NCBI GenBank assembly: GCA_963719275.1
Contig: CAVRBT010000009.1
Coordinates: 1 to 64,000 of the forward strand
From: AC-32 sp963719275
GTDB lineage: Bacteria; Actinomycetota; Thermoleophilia; Gaiellales; Gaiellaceae
Direction: 5' to 3'
Length of the DNA stretch: 64,000 bases
In this document: in pieces, positions 43,799 through 51,963 of the stretch
Numbering within the stretch: position 1 is the stretch's first letter
Layout: every line of letters starts with the position of its first letter
Translations under genes and position numbers: made by a program
The notes under the pieces: generated by a model
The model's database searches: none
What the model was told of the DNA's origin: nothing
The model's input: only the letters and a program-made list of their open reading frames with translations

Positions 43799-44925
43799 GC
43801 GGTACGGCGGGCGGCCGCTTCTCGCGCTTCCTGCTCGCGGCGGCGTATGCGCGGGTTCGCGAGCTTCACGATCTCGAGCAGGTAGACCATGTAGATCGAA
43901 GCGGCAAGCGCCAGGGCGCCGATCAGCGCGACCGCGATCGTCGGGCCGGTCTGCCAGTCCCCGTGTGCGTGCGGGTGGATGAAGCGCGTCGCGAGCGCCG
44001 CGCCCGCGAGGATCGCGCACCAGCCCCACATCGTCAGCGCCGCCCGCCTCTGCGAGAAGCCGATGTTGAGAAAGCGGTGGTGCAGGTGGTAGCGGTCGGC
44101 CTTGTGCACCGGCTCGCCGTATTTGAGCCGCTTCGCGACCACGAACGACGTGTCCAGGATCGGCACGGCCAGGACGAGCAGCGGGAAGAGCAACGTGGCG
44201 ACGGCGGCCGTCTTCAGGAGGCCCTGGACCGCAAGCGCGCCGAGCGTGAAGCCGAGCAGTAGCGCGCCGGAGTCGCCCATGAAGATCCGCGCCGGGTAGA
44301 AGTTGTGCCGCAGGAAGCCGAGGCAGGCGCCCAGCACGATCGCCGCGAGGATCGCCGGCTCCGGTCGCCCCAGCGAGAGCGCGATCAGGCAGAAGGTGGC
44401 GCCCGAGATCGCACAGACGCCGGCCGCGAGCCCGTCGAGCCCGTCGAGGAAGTTGACCATGTTCATGATCGCGACGATCCAGAAGATCGTCAGCGGGATC
44501 CCGACCCACTCCGGCAGGGAGTGGACGCCGATGATCGGGAACGTGAAGCGCTGCACCCAGATCCCGAAGCCGGTCGGGATCGCAGCGGCGGCGATCTGAC
44601 CACCGAGCTTCTCCCACCAGACGAGCCCGCGGAAGTCGTCGATCGCGCCGACAGTGGTGGCGACGGCCATCCCGAGCAGCAGTCCTTTCGTCTCGCGGCC
44701 GAGCGGCAGGAAGGCGAGTGCCGGGACGAAGATCCCGAAGAAGAGCGCGAGGCCGCCCAGCCGCGGCACCGTGCTGCGGTTGACGCGCCGCACACCCGGC
44801 TCGTCGACGACGCCGAGCAGGCGTGCCATCCCGCCGACCGCGGGGGTGAGCAGGACGACGATCGCGGCTGCGAGGATCGCCCCCCAGACGACCTCGAGGT
44901 TGTCGGTCAGCGTCTGCCAGACCAT
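43795..44925 (-). CDS. undecaprenyl-phosphate GlcNAc-1-phosphate transferase-like (WecA/TagO/MraY family)
   Basis: A 376-residue membrane protein with about ten segments. Family motifs are PRLGGLALFFG, the catalytic Asp pair region VGAIDDFRGL, MNMVNFLDGLDGLAAGV, FMGDSGALLLGFTLG and the cytoplasmic HHRFLN loop (RYHLHHRF). It starts lipid-linked glycan assembly for wall polymers, consistent with the LCP ligase elsewhere in the window. The start is ATG 44925. Confidence 0.93.
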   Translation of the reverse strand: MVWQTLTDNLEVVWGAILAAAIVVLLTPAVGGMARLLGVVDEPGVRRVNRSTVPRLGGLALFFGIFVPALAFLPLGRETKGLLLGMAVATTVGAIDDFRGLVWWEKLGGQIAAAAIPTGFGIWVQRFTFPIIGVHSLPEWVGIPLTIFWIVAIMNMVNFLDGLDGLAAGVCAISGATFCLIALSLGRPEPAILAAIVLGACLGFLRHNFYPARIFMGDSGALLLGFTLGALAVQGLLKTAAVATLLFPLLVLAVPILDTSFVVAKRLKYGEPVHKADRYHLHHRFLNIGFSQRRAALTMWGWCAILAGAALATRFIHPHAHGDWQTGPTIAVALIGALALAASIYMVYLLEIVKLANPRIRRREQEAREAAARRTA

Positions 44926-44975
44926 GAGATCCGATCCCGCCCGCTTCCGTCATTCGCTCCGATCCATGAAGGTGC

Positions 44976-45040
44976 GTCAGACGGCCGCACGGGCAAAGCC
45001 CGCACGGCCTCTATGGTCGGCGCCGCCAAGTCGGCGCCTT
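44976..45040. repeat. family A two-hairpin repeat between upp and the wecA-like gene
   Basis: GTCAGACGGCCGCACGGGCAAAGCCCGCACGGCC, then TCTATGGTCGGCGCCGCCAAGTCGGCGCC. The first hairpin is perfect apart from the CA/CA internal loop. The unit touches the upp stop codon in transcript order. Confidence 0.88.
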
Positions 45041-45683
45041 ACTTGGTCCCGTAGAGGCGGTCGCCCGCGTCGCCGAGCCCCGGCAGGATGTAGCCGCGCT
45101 CGTTGAGCTCGCGGTCGATCGCTGCGGTGACGATGCGCACGTCCGGGTGTTCGCCATGCATGTGCTCGATCCCTTCGGGCGCAGCGACCAGGCAGACGAG
45201 GGTGACCGAACGCGCGCCCGCCTGCTTCACGGCCGCGACCGCGGCGGCGCTCGACCGCCCCGTCGCGAGCATCGGATCGAGCACGATCGCGTCGCGCTCG
45301 CCGTCGCCGAGCTCGGGCAGCTTCACGTAGTACTCGACCGGCCGCAGGGTCTCCTCGTCGCGGTAGAGGCCGATGAACCCGACCCGCGCGCTCGAGACGA
45401 GCGAGAGCACCCCGTCGAGCATCCCGAGACCGGCACGCAGCACCGGGCAGACGGCGACCTTCTTCCCGGCGATGCGCTGCACCTCGGTGCGCTCGAGCGG
45501 GGTCTCGATCTCGTCGGTCTCGGTCGGGAAGTCCTTCGTCGCCTCGTAGGTCAGCAGCAGCGTCAGCTCGTTCGCGAGCTTGCGGAAGTGGACTGTCGGC
45601 GTGTCCTTGTCGCGCAGGTACGAGAGCTTGTGCTGGACGAGCGGGTGCGTAACCACCGTCACGCCCGTGGCCGTCGTGCTCAC
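45039..45683 (-). CDS. upp: uracil phosphoribosyltransferase
   Basis: A 214-residue salvage enzyme converting uracil and PRPP to UMP. It carries THPLVQHKLSYLRDKDT, PVLRAGLGMLDG and the PRPP loop LDPMLATGRSSAAA, and the C-terminal YILPGLGDAGDRLYGTK is diagnostic. GTG 45683 has GAGGA about 8 bases upstream, and the longer in-frame extension upstream has no homology. Confidence 0.95.
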   Translation of the reverse strand: MSTTATGVTVVTHPLVQHKLSYLRDKDTPTVHFRKLANELTLLLTYEATKDFPTETDEIETPLERTEVQRIAGKKVAVCPVLRAGLGMLDGVLSLVSSARVGFIGLYRDEETLRPVEYYVKLPELGDGERDAIVLDPMLATGRSSAAAVAAVKQAGARSVTLVCLVAAPEGIEHMHGEHPDVRIVTAAIDRELNERGYILPGLGDAGDRLYGTK

Positions 45684-45765
45684 GCCCCGGTCCTCAGCTT
45701 TGTGCGGGCTAGCTCCGGCCTGGACGCCTGCAAGCGGTCGGGGTGAAACCAGACGCGTAGCGTGC

Positions 45766-47058
45766 TCACGCGACGTACGTGGTGAAGCCGCGGAAGCCCG
45801 GGTAGAGCGGCCGCTGCTCGCAGAGCTTCTCGCTACGCGCGGCGAGCGCCCGAATGTCCGCACCGTCCGCGAGCGCGCCGCAGATGACCGAGCCGACCTC
45901 GCGGAAGTCGTCCTCGTCCAGCCCGCGCATCGTTGCCGCGGGGGTGCCGATCCGGATCCCGGAGGCGACCGTCGGCGGCCGCTCGTCGAACGGGACGGTG
46001 TTGCGGTTGACGGTCAGCTTGACCTCGGCGAGCCGCTCTTCCGCGTCCTTGCCGGTCCAGTCGGTCGAGCGCAGGTCGACCTGCAGCAGGTGCGTGTCGG
46101 TACCTCCGGTGAGGACGTCGAGACCGCCCTCCTGCAGCGTCGAGGCGAGCGTGTCCGCGTTCGCGCGCACCTGCGCCTGGTAGTCGCGGAAGGCCTCGGT
46201 CGCCGCGATCCGGAAGCACGTCGCCTTGGCCGCGATGGTGTGCACGAGCGGCCCGCCCTGCATCCCAGGGAAGACCGCGCGGTCGACGGCCTGCGCGTGC
46301 TCCTCGCGGCAGAGGATGAACCCCGCGCGCGGGCCGGCGAGCGTCTTGTGCGTCGTCGAGGTGACGAAGTCGCAGTCCTTGACCGGGTTCGGGTGCAGGC
46401 CGGCCGCGACGAGCCCGGCGAAGTGCGCCATGTCGCAGAGCAGCAAGGCGCCGACCTCGTCCGCGATCTCGCGGAAGCGGTCGGTCTCGACGGTGCGCGG
46501 GTAGGCGGAGCCGCCGCAGACGATCAGCTTCGGCCGGTGCTTCTTGGCGAGCGCGAGGACGTCGTCGTAGTCGACCATGTTCGTCTCGCGCGAGACCCTG
46601 TAGTGGACGATCGTGTAGAGACGACCGGAGAAGTTGACCTTCAGCCCGTGGGTCAAGTGGCCACCGTGCGAAAGCTCGAGCGAGAGGATCGTGTCGCCCG
46701 GCTGCAGGGCCGCCATGTAGACGGCCATGTTCGTCTGCGCCCCCGCGTGGGCCTGCACGTTCGCATGCTCCGCCCCGAACAACTCCTTCGCACGGTCGAT
46801 CGCGGTCTGCTCGATCTCGTCCACGACCTCGCAGCCGCCGTAGTAGCGCCGACCGGGGTAGCCCTCGGCGTACTTGTTGGTCGGGACCGATCCGACCGCC
46901 TCGAGGATCGACGGCCAGGTGAAGTTCTCGGAGGCGATCAGCTCGATCTGGCCGCGCTGCCGCTCGAGCTCGCGCCCGAGCAGCTCCGCGATCGCCGGAT
47001 CGACCTCCGCGAGGCCGGCCGTGCGAAGGTGCTGGACCGTCTCCTGCGCGATCGCCAC
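45766..47058 (-). CDS. glyA: serine hydroxymethyltransferase
   Basis: A 430-residue PLP enzyme making glycine and methylene-tetrahydrofolate. Motifs are QIELIASENFTWPSILEAVGS, NVQAHAGAQTNMAVYMAAL and SLELSHGGHLTHGLKVNFSG, with the PLP lysine in TSTTHKTLAGPRAGFI. Its folate product supplies MetH through the one-carbon pool. The start is ATG 47058. Confidence 0.97.
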   Translation of the reverse strand: MAIAQETVQHLRTAGLAEVDPAIAELLGRELERQRGQIELIASENFTWPSILEAVGSVPTNKYAEGYPGRRYYGGCEVVDEIEQTAIDRAKELFGAEHANVQAHAGAQTNMAVYMAALQPGDTILSLELSHGGHLTHGLKVNFSGRLYTIVHYRVSRETNMVDYDDVLALAKKHRPKLIVCGGSAYPRTVETDRFREIADEVGALLLCDMAHFAGLVAAGLHPNPVKDCDFVTSTTHKTLAGPRAGFILCREEHAQAVDRAVFPGMQGGPLVHTIAAKATCFRIAATEAFRDYQAQVRANADTLASTLQEGGLDVLTGGTDTHLLQVDLRSTDWTGKDAEERLAEVKLTVNRNTVPFDERPPTVASGIRIGTPAATMRGLDEDDFREVGSVICGALADGADIRALAARSEKLCEQRPLYPGFRGFTTYVA

Positions 47059-47078
47059 TGCCGGGGATGGTACTCGCG

Positions 47079-47681
47079 CTACCTGCTGAAGGCGGCAGCC
47101 GCGCGCTCGAGCGCCTCGGCCGCGGGCACGGCACCTTCGCGGAGGACCTTCGGCTCCTCGCCGGTCAGGTCGAGGATGGTCGATGGCGTTCCCGGAAGCT
47201 CCCCGCCGTCGACGACGGCGGCCGCTCCGGCCCGGATCTCGACCGGCACGTCCTCGAGCCGCCAGGGCTCAGGACCACCGTGCAGGTTCGCGCTCGTCGC
47301 CACCAGCGCGCCGACGTGCTCGACGACCTCCGCGCCCGCGCCCGTGAGCTCCGGCACGCGCACTCCGATCGTCTCGGGGGAGGAGCCGGTCAGCCAATGG
47401 TAGCGCTTGCCGGGGTTCGGGAGGATCAGCGTGTACGGGCCCGGGAGCAGGGCGCGCGTCAACGTCGCCACCCGGCCGCGCAGCTCGGGCACGAGCTCGA
47501 GCAGGAAATCGACGTCCTTCGCGAGCAGCGCACACGGCTTGTCAGCGGGCCGCTGCTTCATCCGGTGGAGCTCGCGCACGGGGGCCTCCCGGTAGGGGTC
47601 GGCGCAGAGGCCGTAGACGGTGTCTGTCGGCAGCACGACCGGCCACCCATCGCGGATCGCCTCGACGGCCGACTCGATCAG
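47079..47681 (-). CDS. tsaC: L-threonylcarbamoyladenylate synthase, probable CTG start
   Basis: A 200-residue YrdC/Sua5 enzyme for the t6A modification of tRNA. Homology begins SAVEAIRDGWPVVLPTDTVYGLCADP and includes the KxR motif HRMKQRPADKPCALL and LVATSANLHGGPEPW. No ATG, GTG or TTG is available before the conserved core. CTG 47681 overlaps the hydrolase stop as CTGA and is the best start. It lies between a hydrolase and glyA. Confidence 0.88.
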   Translation of the reverse strand: MIESAVEAIRDGWPVVLPTDTVYGLCADPYREAPVRELHRMKQRPADKPCALLAKDVDFLLELVPELRGRVATLTRALLPGPYTLILPNPGKRYHWLTGSSPETIGVRVPELTGAGAEVVEHVGALVATSANLHGGPEPWRLEDVPVEIRAGAAAVVDGGELPGTPSTILDLTGEEPKVLREGAVPAAEALERAAAAFSR

Positions 47682-48553
47682 GCCCGTGCTCCGACCCCGA
47701 AGAACGAGAGCACCGCCTCGCGAAAGGCTTCCGGTGCCTCGACGAAGACGAAATGGCCGGCTCCCGGCACGACCACGAGCTCGGCGTCCGCGACCGCCTC
47801 GCCGATCACCCGCGCGGCCGCGGGCGGCGCGACGAAGTCCCGGTCCCCCGCCACCACGAGCGTCGGCGCCTCGATGCGCGCGAGCTGCGGCCGGAGGTCG
47901 AACGACGGCCACACGTCGCTGTTGAAGCGTCGCAGCGCGTCGGCATTGGGCACGAGCCCGGCGAGCGTCTGCACGAACGCCTCCTCGCGCTCGCCGTAGT
48001 GCCCGAAATACAGCGGCCACTGCCGCGCGAGGTTCTCGGCGAGCGCCTCGTCGTCCGCGAACTCGGCCGCTTCCTCCTCGTCGAGCGCGGCGCGCGCCTC
48101 GGGGTACCACGGCTCTCCCTCACGCTCGGCGAGCCCGCGTTCCATCTCGGCATCCGTGCCCTCGTCCCGGTTCGCGAGCGTCGCCACGAGCAGGAGGCGC
48201 CCGACCCGGTCCGGATGGGCCGCGGCGTAGGCCATCGCGACCATGCCGCCGTGGGAGAAGCCGAGCAGGTCGATGCGCTCCTGCCCAAGATGCACCCGCA
48301 GCTCCTCGAGATCGGCGACGTAATGCTCGAAGTCGTATGCAGCGGCGTGGGCCGGCCGTGTCGAGCGGCCTGTGCCCCGTGGCTCCAGGATCAGGAGCTC
48401 GAGCGAGTCGTCGAGGCCGGACAGGTCGGCGAGCTCGGCCCCAGGGAGCCCCGGCCCGCCGGGATGGCAGACGAGCGCAGGCCCGGAGCCCAGGCGGCGA
48501 TAGGCGAGCGTCCGCCCGTCCGCCGTCGTCAGCTGCTCGTTCGTCCCCCTCAC
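47678..48553 (-). CDS. alpha/beta hydrolase, proline iminopeptidase-like
   Basis: 291 residues. The oxyanion region is CHPGGPGLPGAELADL, the nucleophile GFSHGG, the acid region GDRDFVAP and the His GAGHFVFVEAPE. HPGGPG is typical of the S33 prolyl aminopeptidase group. A cyclase remnant lies just upstream; fusions or neighbours of cyclases with such hydrolases are known in actinobacteria. Confidence 0.85.
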   Translation of the reverse strand: MRGTNEQLTTADGRTLAYRRLGSGPALVCHPGGPGLPGAELADLSGLDDSLELLILEPRGTGRSTRPAHAAAYDFEHYVADLEELRVHLGQERIDLLGFSHGGMVAMAYAAAHPDRVGRLLLVATLANRDEGTDAEMERGLAEREGEPWYPEARAALDEEEAAEFADDEALAENLARQWPLYFGHYGEREEAFVQTLAGLVPNADALRRFNSDVWPSFDLRPQLARIEAPTLVVAGDRDFVAPPAAARVIGEAVADAELVVVPGAGHFVFVEAPEAFREAVLSFFGVGARA

Positions 48554-48566
48554 CCGGGCGGGAAGC

Positions 48567-48690
48567 CTAGTTGCTCGTGGCGTAGAGCTCCCGATGCTCG
48601 CCGACGCCCCTCAACGGGAATTCGCCCCGGTCGTCGAACCGGATCTCCGAACCGGCGACGAGACGAGCTCCTGCACGAACGGTTGCTCCC
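48567..48690 (-). pseudogene. C-terminal remnant of a class III nucleotide cyclase
   Basis: About 36-40 codons between prmC and the hydrolase gene read RLVAGSEIRFDDRGEFPLRG and end ELYATSN, ahead of a TAG at 48567. This is the end of the adenylate/guanylate cyclase domain (consensus like LVAGSGI-F-DRGEHELKGVPG). The rest of the domain is missing: upstream lies prmC in a different frame. Confidence 0.6.
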
Positions 48691-48700
48691 AAAGCACCTA

Positions 48701-49546
48701 TCACAGCCCGTCGATCCACCTGCCCTCTGCGACCCGGTCCCGTCCGGCCAGGTCCGGCGTGATCGCGACGTCGTCGAAGCCGAGCTCCGTGAGCAGGCGC
48801 TCGACGCGCTCGCCGGCTCCGGCCGCGACCTCGAGCACCAGCCAGCCGCCCGGTCGCAGCGCCTCGGTCGCCGCGTTCGCGAGCTTCTCCGTTGCACTCG
48901 AGGCGACGAGCGCCACGCGCGGCTCCCAGTCGCGCACCTCGGGCTGCAGCGTCGGGAGCTCGTCGGGCTCGACGTACGGCGGGTTCGAGACGACCAGGTC
49001 GAAGTCGGCGTCGCCGAGGCCGCTCGTGAGGTCGTGTTCGACGAGCCGCACACGGCCGTTCGCGCCCGTGAACTCGAGGTTCTCGCGCGCGAGGGAGAGC
49101 GCATCCTCCGAGACGTCCATCGCGGTCACGCGCGCGGTCGACAGCTCGTCGGCGATCGCGAGCGCGATCGCGCCCGTGCCGGTCCCGACGTCCAGCACCT
49201 CCGGCTCGTCGACGCCGCGGACGTGCTCGAGGGCGCGCTCGACCACGATCTCCGTCTCGGGCCGCGGGATCAGCGCGCGGCGGTCGGTCTTCAGCGTCAG
49301 CCGCCGGAAGCCCCATTCGCCGAGGATGTACGCGAGCGGCTCGCGCCTCTCGCGGCGGGAGAGGTTCGCCTCGAACGCGTCCAGCTGCTCGTCGTTCATC
49401 TCCCGGTCGAGCTCGGCGTAGAGCAGCGCGCGGGCGCAGTCGTCGCACGCTCGTGCCAGCAGGAGCTCGGATTCCAGCCGGGCGGAGTCCACCCCGGCCT
49501 CGGCGAGCCGTGCGGTCGCCCGGGCTAGCGCGTCGCCGATGGTCAC
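48701..49546 (-). CDS. prmC: release factor glutamine methyltransferase (PrmC/HemK)
   Basis: A protein of about 281 residues that methylates the Gln of the GGQ motif of RF1 and RF2. The SAM loop is LDVGTGTGAIALAIA and the catalytic motif SNPPYVEPDEL. GTG 49546 (VTIGDALARATARLAEAG) is where homology begins. An in-frame GTG at 49624 would add a leader encoded by the inserted family A unit. It follows prfA, its substrate gene. Confidence 0.93.
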   Translation of the reverse strand: MTIGDALARATARLAEAGVDSARLESELLLARACDDCARALLYAELDREMNDEQLDAFEANLSRRERREPLAYILGEWGFRRLTLKTDRRALIPRPETEIVVERALEHVRGVDEPEVLDVGTGTGAIALAIADELSTARVTAMDVSEDALSLARENLEFTGANGRVRLVEHDLTSGLGDADFDLVVSNPPYVEPDELPTLQPEVRDWEPRVALVASSATEKLANAATEALRPGGWLVLEVAAGAGERVERLLTELGFDDVAITPDLAGRDRVAEGRWIDGL

Positions 49547-49649
49547 GCCGAGGCGCCGCTTGTCGGCGCCGCCCTCAGGACGCGCGGCTCCGCCGCGCGT
49601 CCGTCTGAGTCGGCCGGTTGACACGCGTGCGTCGTGGTCACGCCGAGGC
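49540..49649. repeat. family A unit inserted with a 15-bp direct repeat between prfA and prmC
   Basis: TGGTCACGCCGAGGC is found at 49540-49554 and 49635-49649, bounding a 95-bp step. Inside lies a family A unit in inverted orientation: hairpin GACGCGCGGC-TCC-GCCGCGCGTC (first stem) and GGCGCCG-CTTGT-CGGCGCC (second stem), with GTCTGAG matching the GTCAGACGG end. The right copy of the repeat contains the prfA stop and a GTG overlapping it; the left copy contains the GTG now used by prmC. So the ancestral junction was GTGA and has been split. Confidence 0.85.
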
Positions 49650-50687
49650 TGTTTCGAGGGCGCGGCGGCGATCCTCCGCGGCGAGCGCCTCGGTGAACTC
49701 GTCCAGCTCCCCCTCGAGGATCTTGTCCAGCCGGTGCACGGTCTTGTGTACGCGGTGGTCGGTCAGGCGGTTTTCGGGGAAGTTGTAGGTGCGGATCTTC
49801 TCGGCGCGCTGGCCGGACCCGATCTGCGACCGCCGCGTCGCCGCCTCCTCGGCCTGCTGGCGCTCCCGCTCGGCCTCGTAGAGCCGCGCGCGGAGGACCC
49901 GCATGGCCTTGTTCCGGTTCTGGAGCTGCGACTTCTCGTCCTGCATCGCGACCACGATTCCCGTCGGGAGGTGCGTTAGCCGCACAGCCGAGTCGGTCGT
50001 GTTGACGCTCTGGCCGCCGGGACCGGTCGAGCGGTAGACGTCGATCTTGAGGTCGTTCGGGTCGAGCTCGACCTCGACCTCCTCGGCCTCGGGCATCACC
50101 GCGACGGTTGCCGTGGATGTGTGGATCCGGCCCTGCGACTCGGTCTCGGGGACGCGCTGGACGCGGTGCGTGCCTGCCTCCCACTTGAAGACGGAGTAGG
50201 CGCCGTCGCCCTTGACCGCGAAGACCACCTCCTTGAAGCCGCCCGCCTCGTTGCCGCTCACCTCGAGCTGCTCGACGCTGAAGCCGCGGCGGTCGGCATA
50301 GCGGGTAAGCATCCGGAAGATGTCCGCCGCCCAGAGCGCGGCCTCGTCACCCCCGACGCCCTGCCGGATCTCGACGATGACGTCCTTGCGGTCGGCCGGG
50401 TCGCTCTCGACGAGCGCGAGCCGCAGCTCCTCCTCGAGGCTCGCCAGGCGCTCCTCGAGCTCGGGCACGAGCTCGCGCAGGTCGCCGTCGCCGCGCGCGG
50501 CCTCGAGATCGTCTCGGGTCAACCGCCACTCGTGCGCCAGTTTGTGTGGGCCCTCGAGCTCCTTCAGGCGCCGCCCGACCGCGGCCGCCTCGCGGTGGTC
50601 GTTGTACACGGACGGGTCGCTCATCCGCTCCTGGGTGTCGCGGTAGGAGCGCTCCAGTTCTTCTACGAGGTCTTCGAAGGCAGCCAT
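49638..50687 (-). CDS. prfA: peptide chain release factor 1
   Basis: 349 residues, terminating at UAA and UAG. GGQ is in STGPGGQSVNTTDSAVRLTH, the codon-recognition domain has GDGAYSVFKWEAGTHRVQRVPETESQGRIHTS, and the C-terminus ALETASA. The start is ATG 50687. Together with prfB it gives both class-1 factors. The divergent MFS gene begins only 19 bases away. Confidence 0.97.
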   Translation of the reverse strand: MAAFEDLVEELERSYRDTQERMSDPSVYNDHREAAAVGRRLKELEGPHKLAHEWRLTRDDLEAARGDGDLRELVPELEERLASLEEELRLALVESDPADRKDVIVEIRQGVGGDEAALWAADIFRMLTRYADRRGFSVEQLEVSGNEAGGFKEVVFAVKGDGAYSVFKWEAGTHRVQRVPETESQGRIHTSTATVAVMPEAEEVEVELDPNDLKIDVYRSTGPGGQSVNTTDSAVRLTHLPTGIVVAMQDEKSQLQNRNKAMRVLRARLYEAERERQQAEEAATRRSQIGSGQRAEKIRTYNFPENRLTDHRVHKTVHRLDKILEGELDEFTEALAAEDRRRALETASA

Positions 50688-50706
50688 TTGGGCAAGGTTA
50701 GTCGCG

Positions 50707-51963
50707 GTGGCCGATCCCGTGACCGCGACGCCCGAGGAGGCGCTCCCGCATGTAGTCCCGCGGCCGCAGGCCAGGGCTTTCGACCTCCTGCGGCGGGCCG
50801 GCTTCCGCCGGGTCTACCTCGCGGTGGCGACGAGCACGCTCGGCGATGCGTTCCAGTACATCGCCCTGATGTGGGCCGCGCTGCTCGCCGGCGGCCCGCT
50901 GGGCGTGCTGGTGGTGCGACTCGCCGACAGCGTGCCTGCACTCCTTTTCGGGTTCCACGGCGGCGTGGTCGCCGACCGAGGCGGACGGCGGCGGCTGATG
51001 GTCGGCGCCGACCTCGTCCGCGCAGCGGTGCTCGTGCCGGTCGCCGTCGCCGGACTCGCCGGGGACCTGCCGCTCTGGGCGCTCGTGGTAGCCGCCTTCG
51101 TGCTGACGACCGGCGCGAGCTACTTCGACCCCGCCTACGGCGCCGTCCTCCCCGCGCTCGCCGGGCGCGACGGCGTCCAGGCCGCGAACGCGCTCGTCCG
51201 CGCGAGCGCCGACGCGGTCTGGCTCGGCGGCTCTGCCCTCGCCGCGGCGCTCCTGGCCGTCGTCCCGCTGAGCGCGTTCTTCGCGATCAACGCGGCGTCG
51301 TTCGTGGTCTCTGCACTCCTCCTCGCGGGCCTGCCTGGCTTCGCCGCCGTCGCGCCCGCCGGCGCGTCGCCGCCGCGCGTGCGGGAGGCCTTCACGGTCC
51401 TGCGGCCGCATCCCTGGCTAGCGGCCGCGGTGGGTGCGCTGGCGGTGGCGGTGACGATCTCGTCCGGGACGTGGATCGTCGGCGTGCCGGAGCTCGTGCG
51501 TCGCGGCCTCGACGGCGGCGCCGGGCGATTTGCGCTCCTGATCGTCGCGTACTCGCTCGGCTCGATCGCCACCGGCGCGTTCCTCGCGCGCCACCCGGTC
51601 GCGCACAAGGCGAGAGCGAGCCTGGTCGCCTGGTGCGCCTACCTGCCGGCATACCTGCTGCTGGCGATGGCGCACTCGCTCGGCCCGGCGCTCGCCGGCG
51701 CGCTAGTCGCGGGAGCCGGCCAGGGCGCGGCGCTCGTGCTGACGATGTCGGCCGCGCAGTCGGAGATCCCGGACTCGCACCTCGGCCGCGTCACCGGCCT
51801 GATCTCGCTCGTGCACCGTGGCGCGCACGCGACCGGGTTGCTGCTCGTCTCGCCGCTGTTCGCCGTGGTCGCGACGCGCAGCGTCTTCGTGGCCGCGGCG
51901 TTCGCGATCCCGCTCGTGAGTCTGATTGCAGCTGCGCTGGCCGCGCGGGCGGCTAGGCCATGA
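50707..51963 (+). CDS. MFS transporter (MFS_3/EntS-like)
   Basis: A 418-residue membrane protein with about 12 segments and the loop 2-3 motif FHGGVVADRGGRRRLMVGADLVRA. PAYGAVLPALAGRDGVQAANALVRASADAVWLGGSALAAAL is typical of MFS_3 exporters of siderophores or drugs. GTG 50707 lies only 19 bases from the divergent prfA start, so either the promoter overlaps prfA or the real start is further in. Its TGA converges with the DUF1385 gene, overlapping by 11 bases. Confidence 0.85.
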   Translation: MADPVTATPEEALPHVVPRPQARAFDLLRRAGFRRVYLAVATSTLGDAFQYIALMWAALLAGGPLGVLVVRLADSVPALLFGFHGGVVADRGGRRRLMVGADLVRAAVLVPVAVAGLAGDLPLWALVVAAFVLTTGASYFDPAYGAVLPALAGRDGVQAANALVRASADAVWLGGSALAAALLAVVPLSAFFAINAASFVVSALLLAGLPGFAAVAPAGASPPRVREAFTVLRPHPWLAAAVGALAVAVTISSGTWIVGVPELVRRGLDGGAGRFALLIVAYSLGSIATGAFLARHPVAHKARASLVAWCAYLPAYLLLAMAHSLGPALAGALVAGAGQGAALVLTMSAAQSEIPDSHLGRVTGLISLVHRGAHATGLLLVSPLFAVVATRSVFVAAAFAIPLVSLIAAALAARAARP

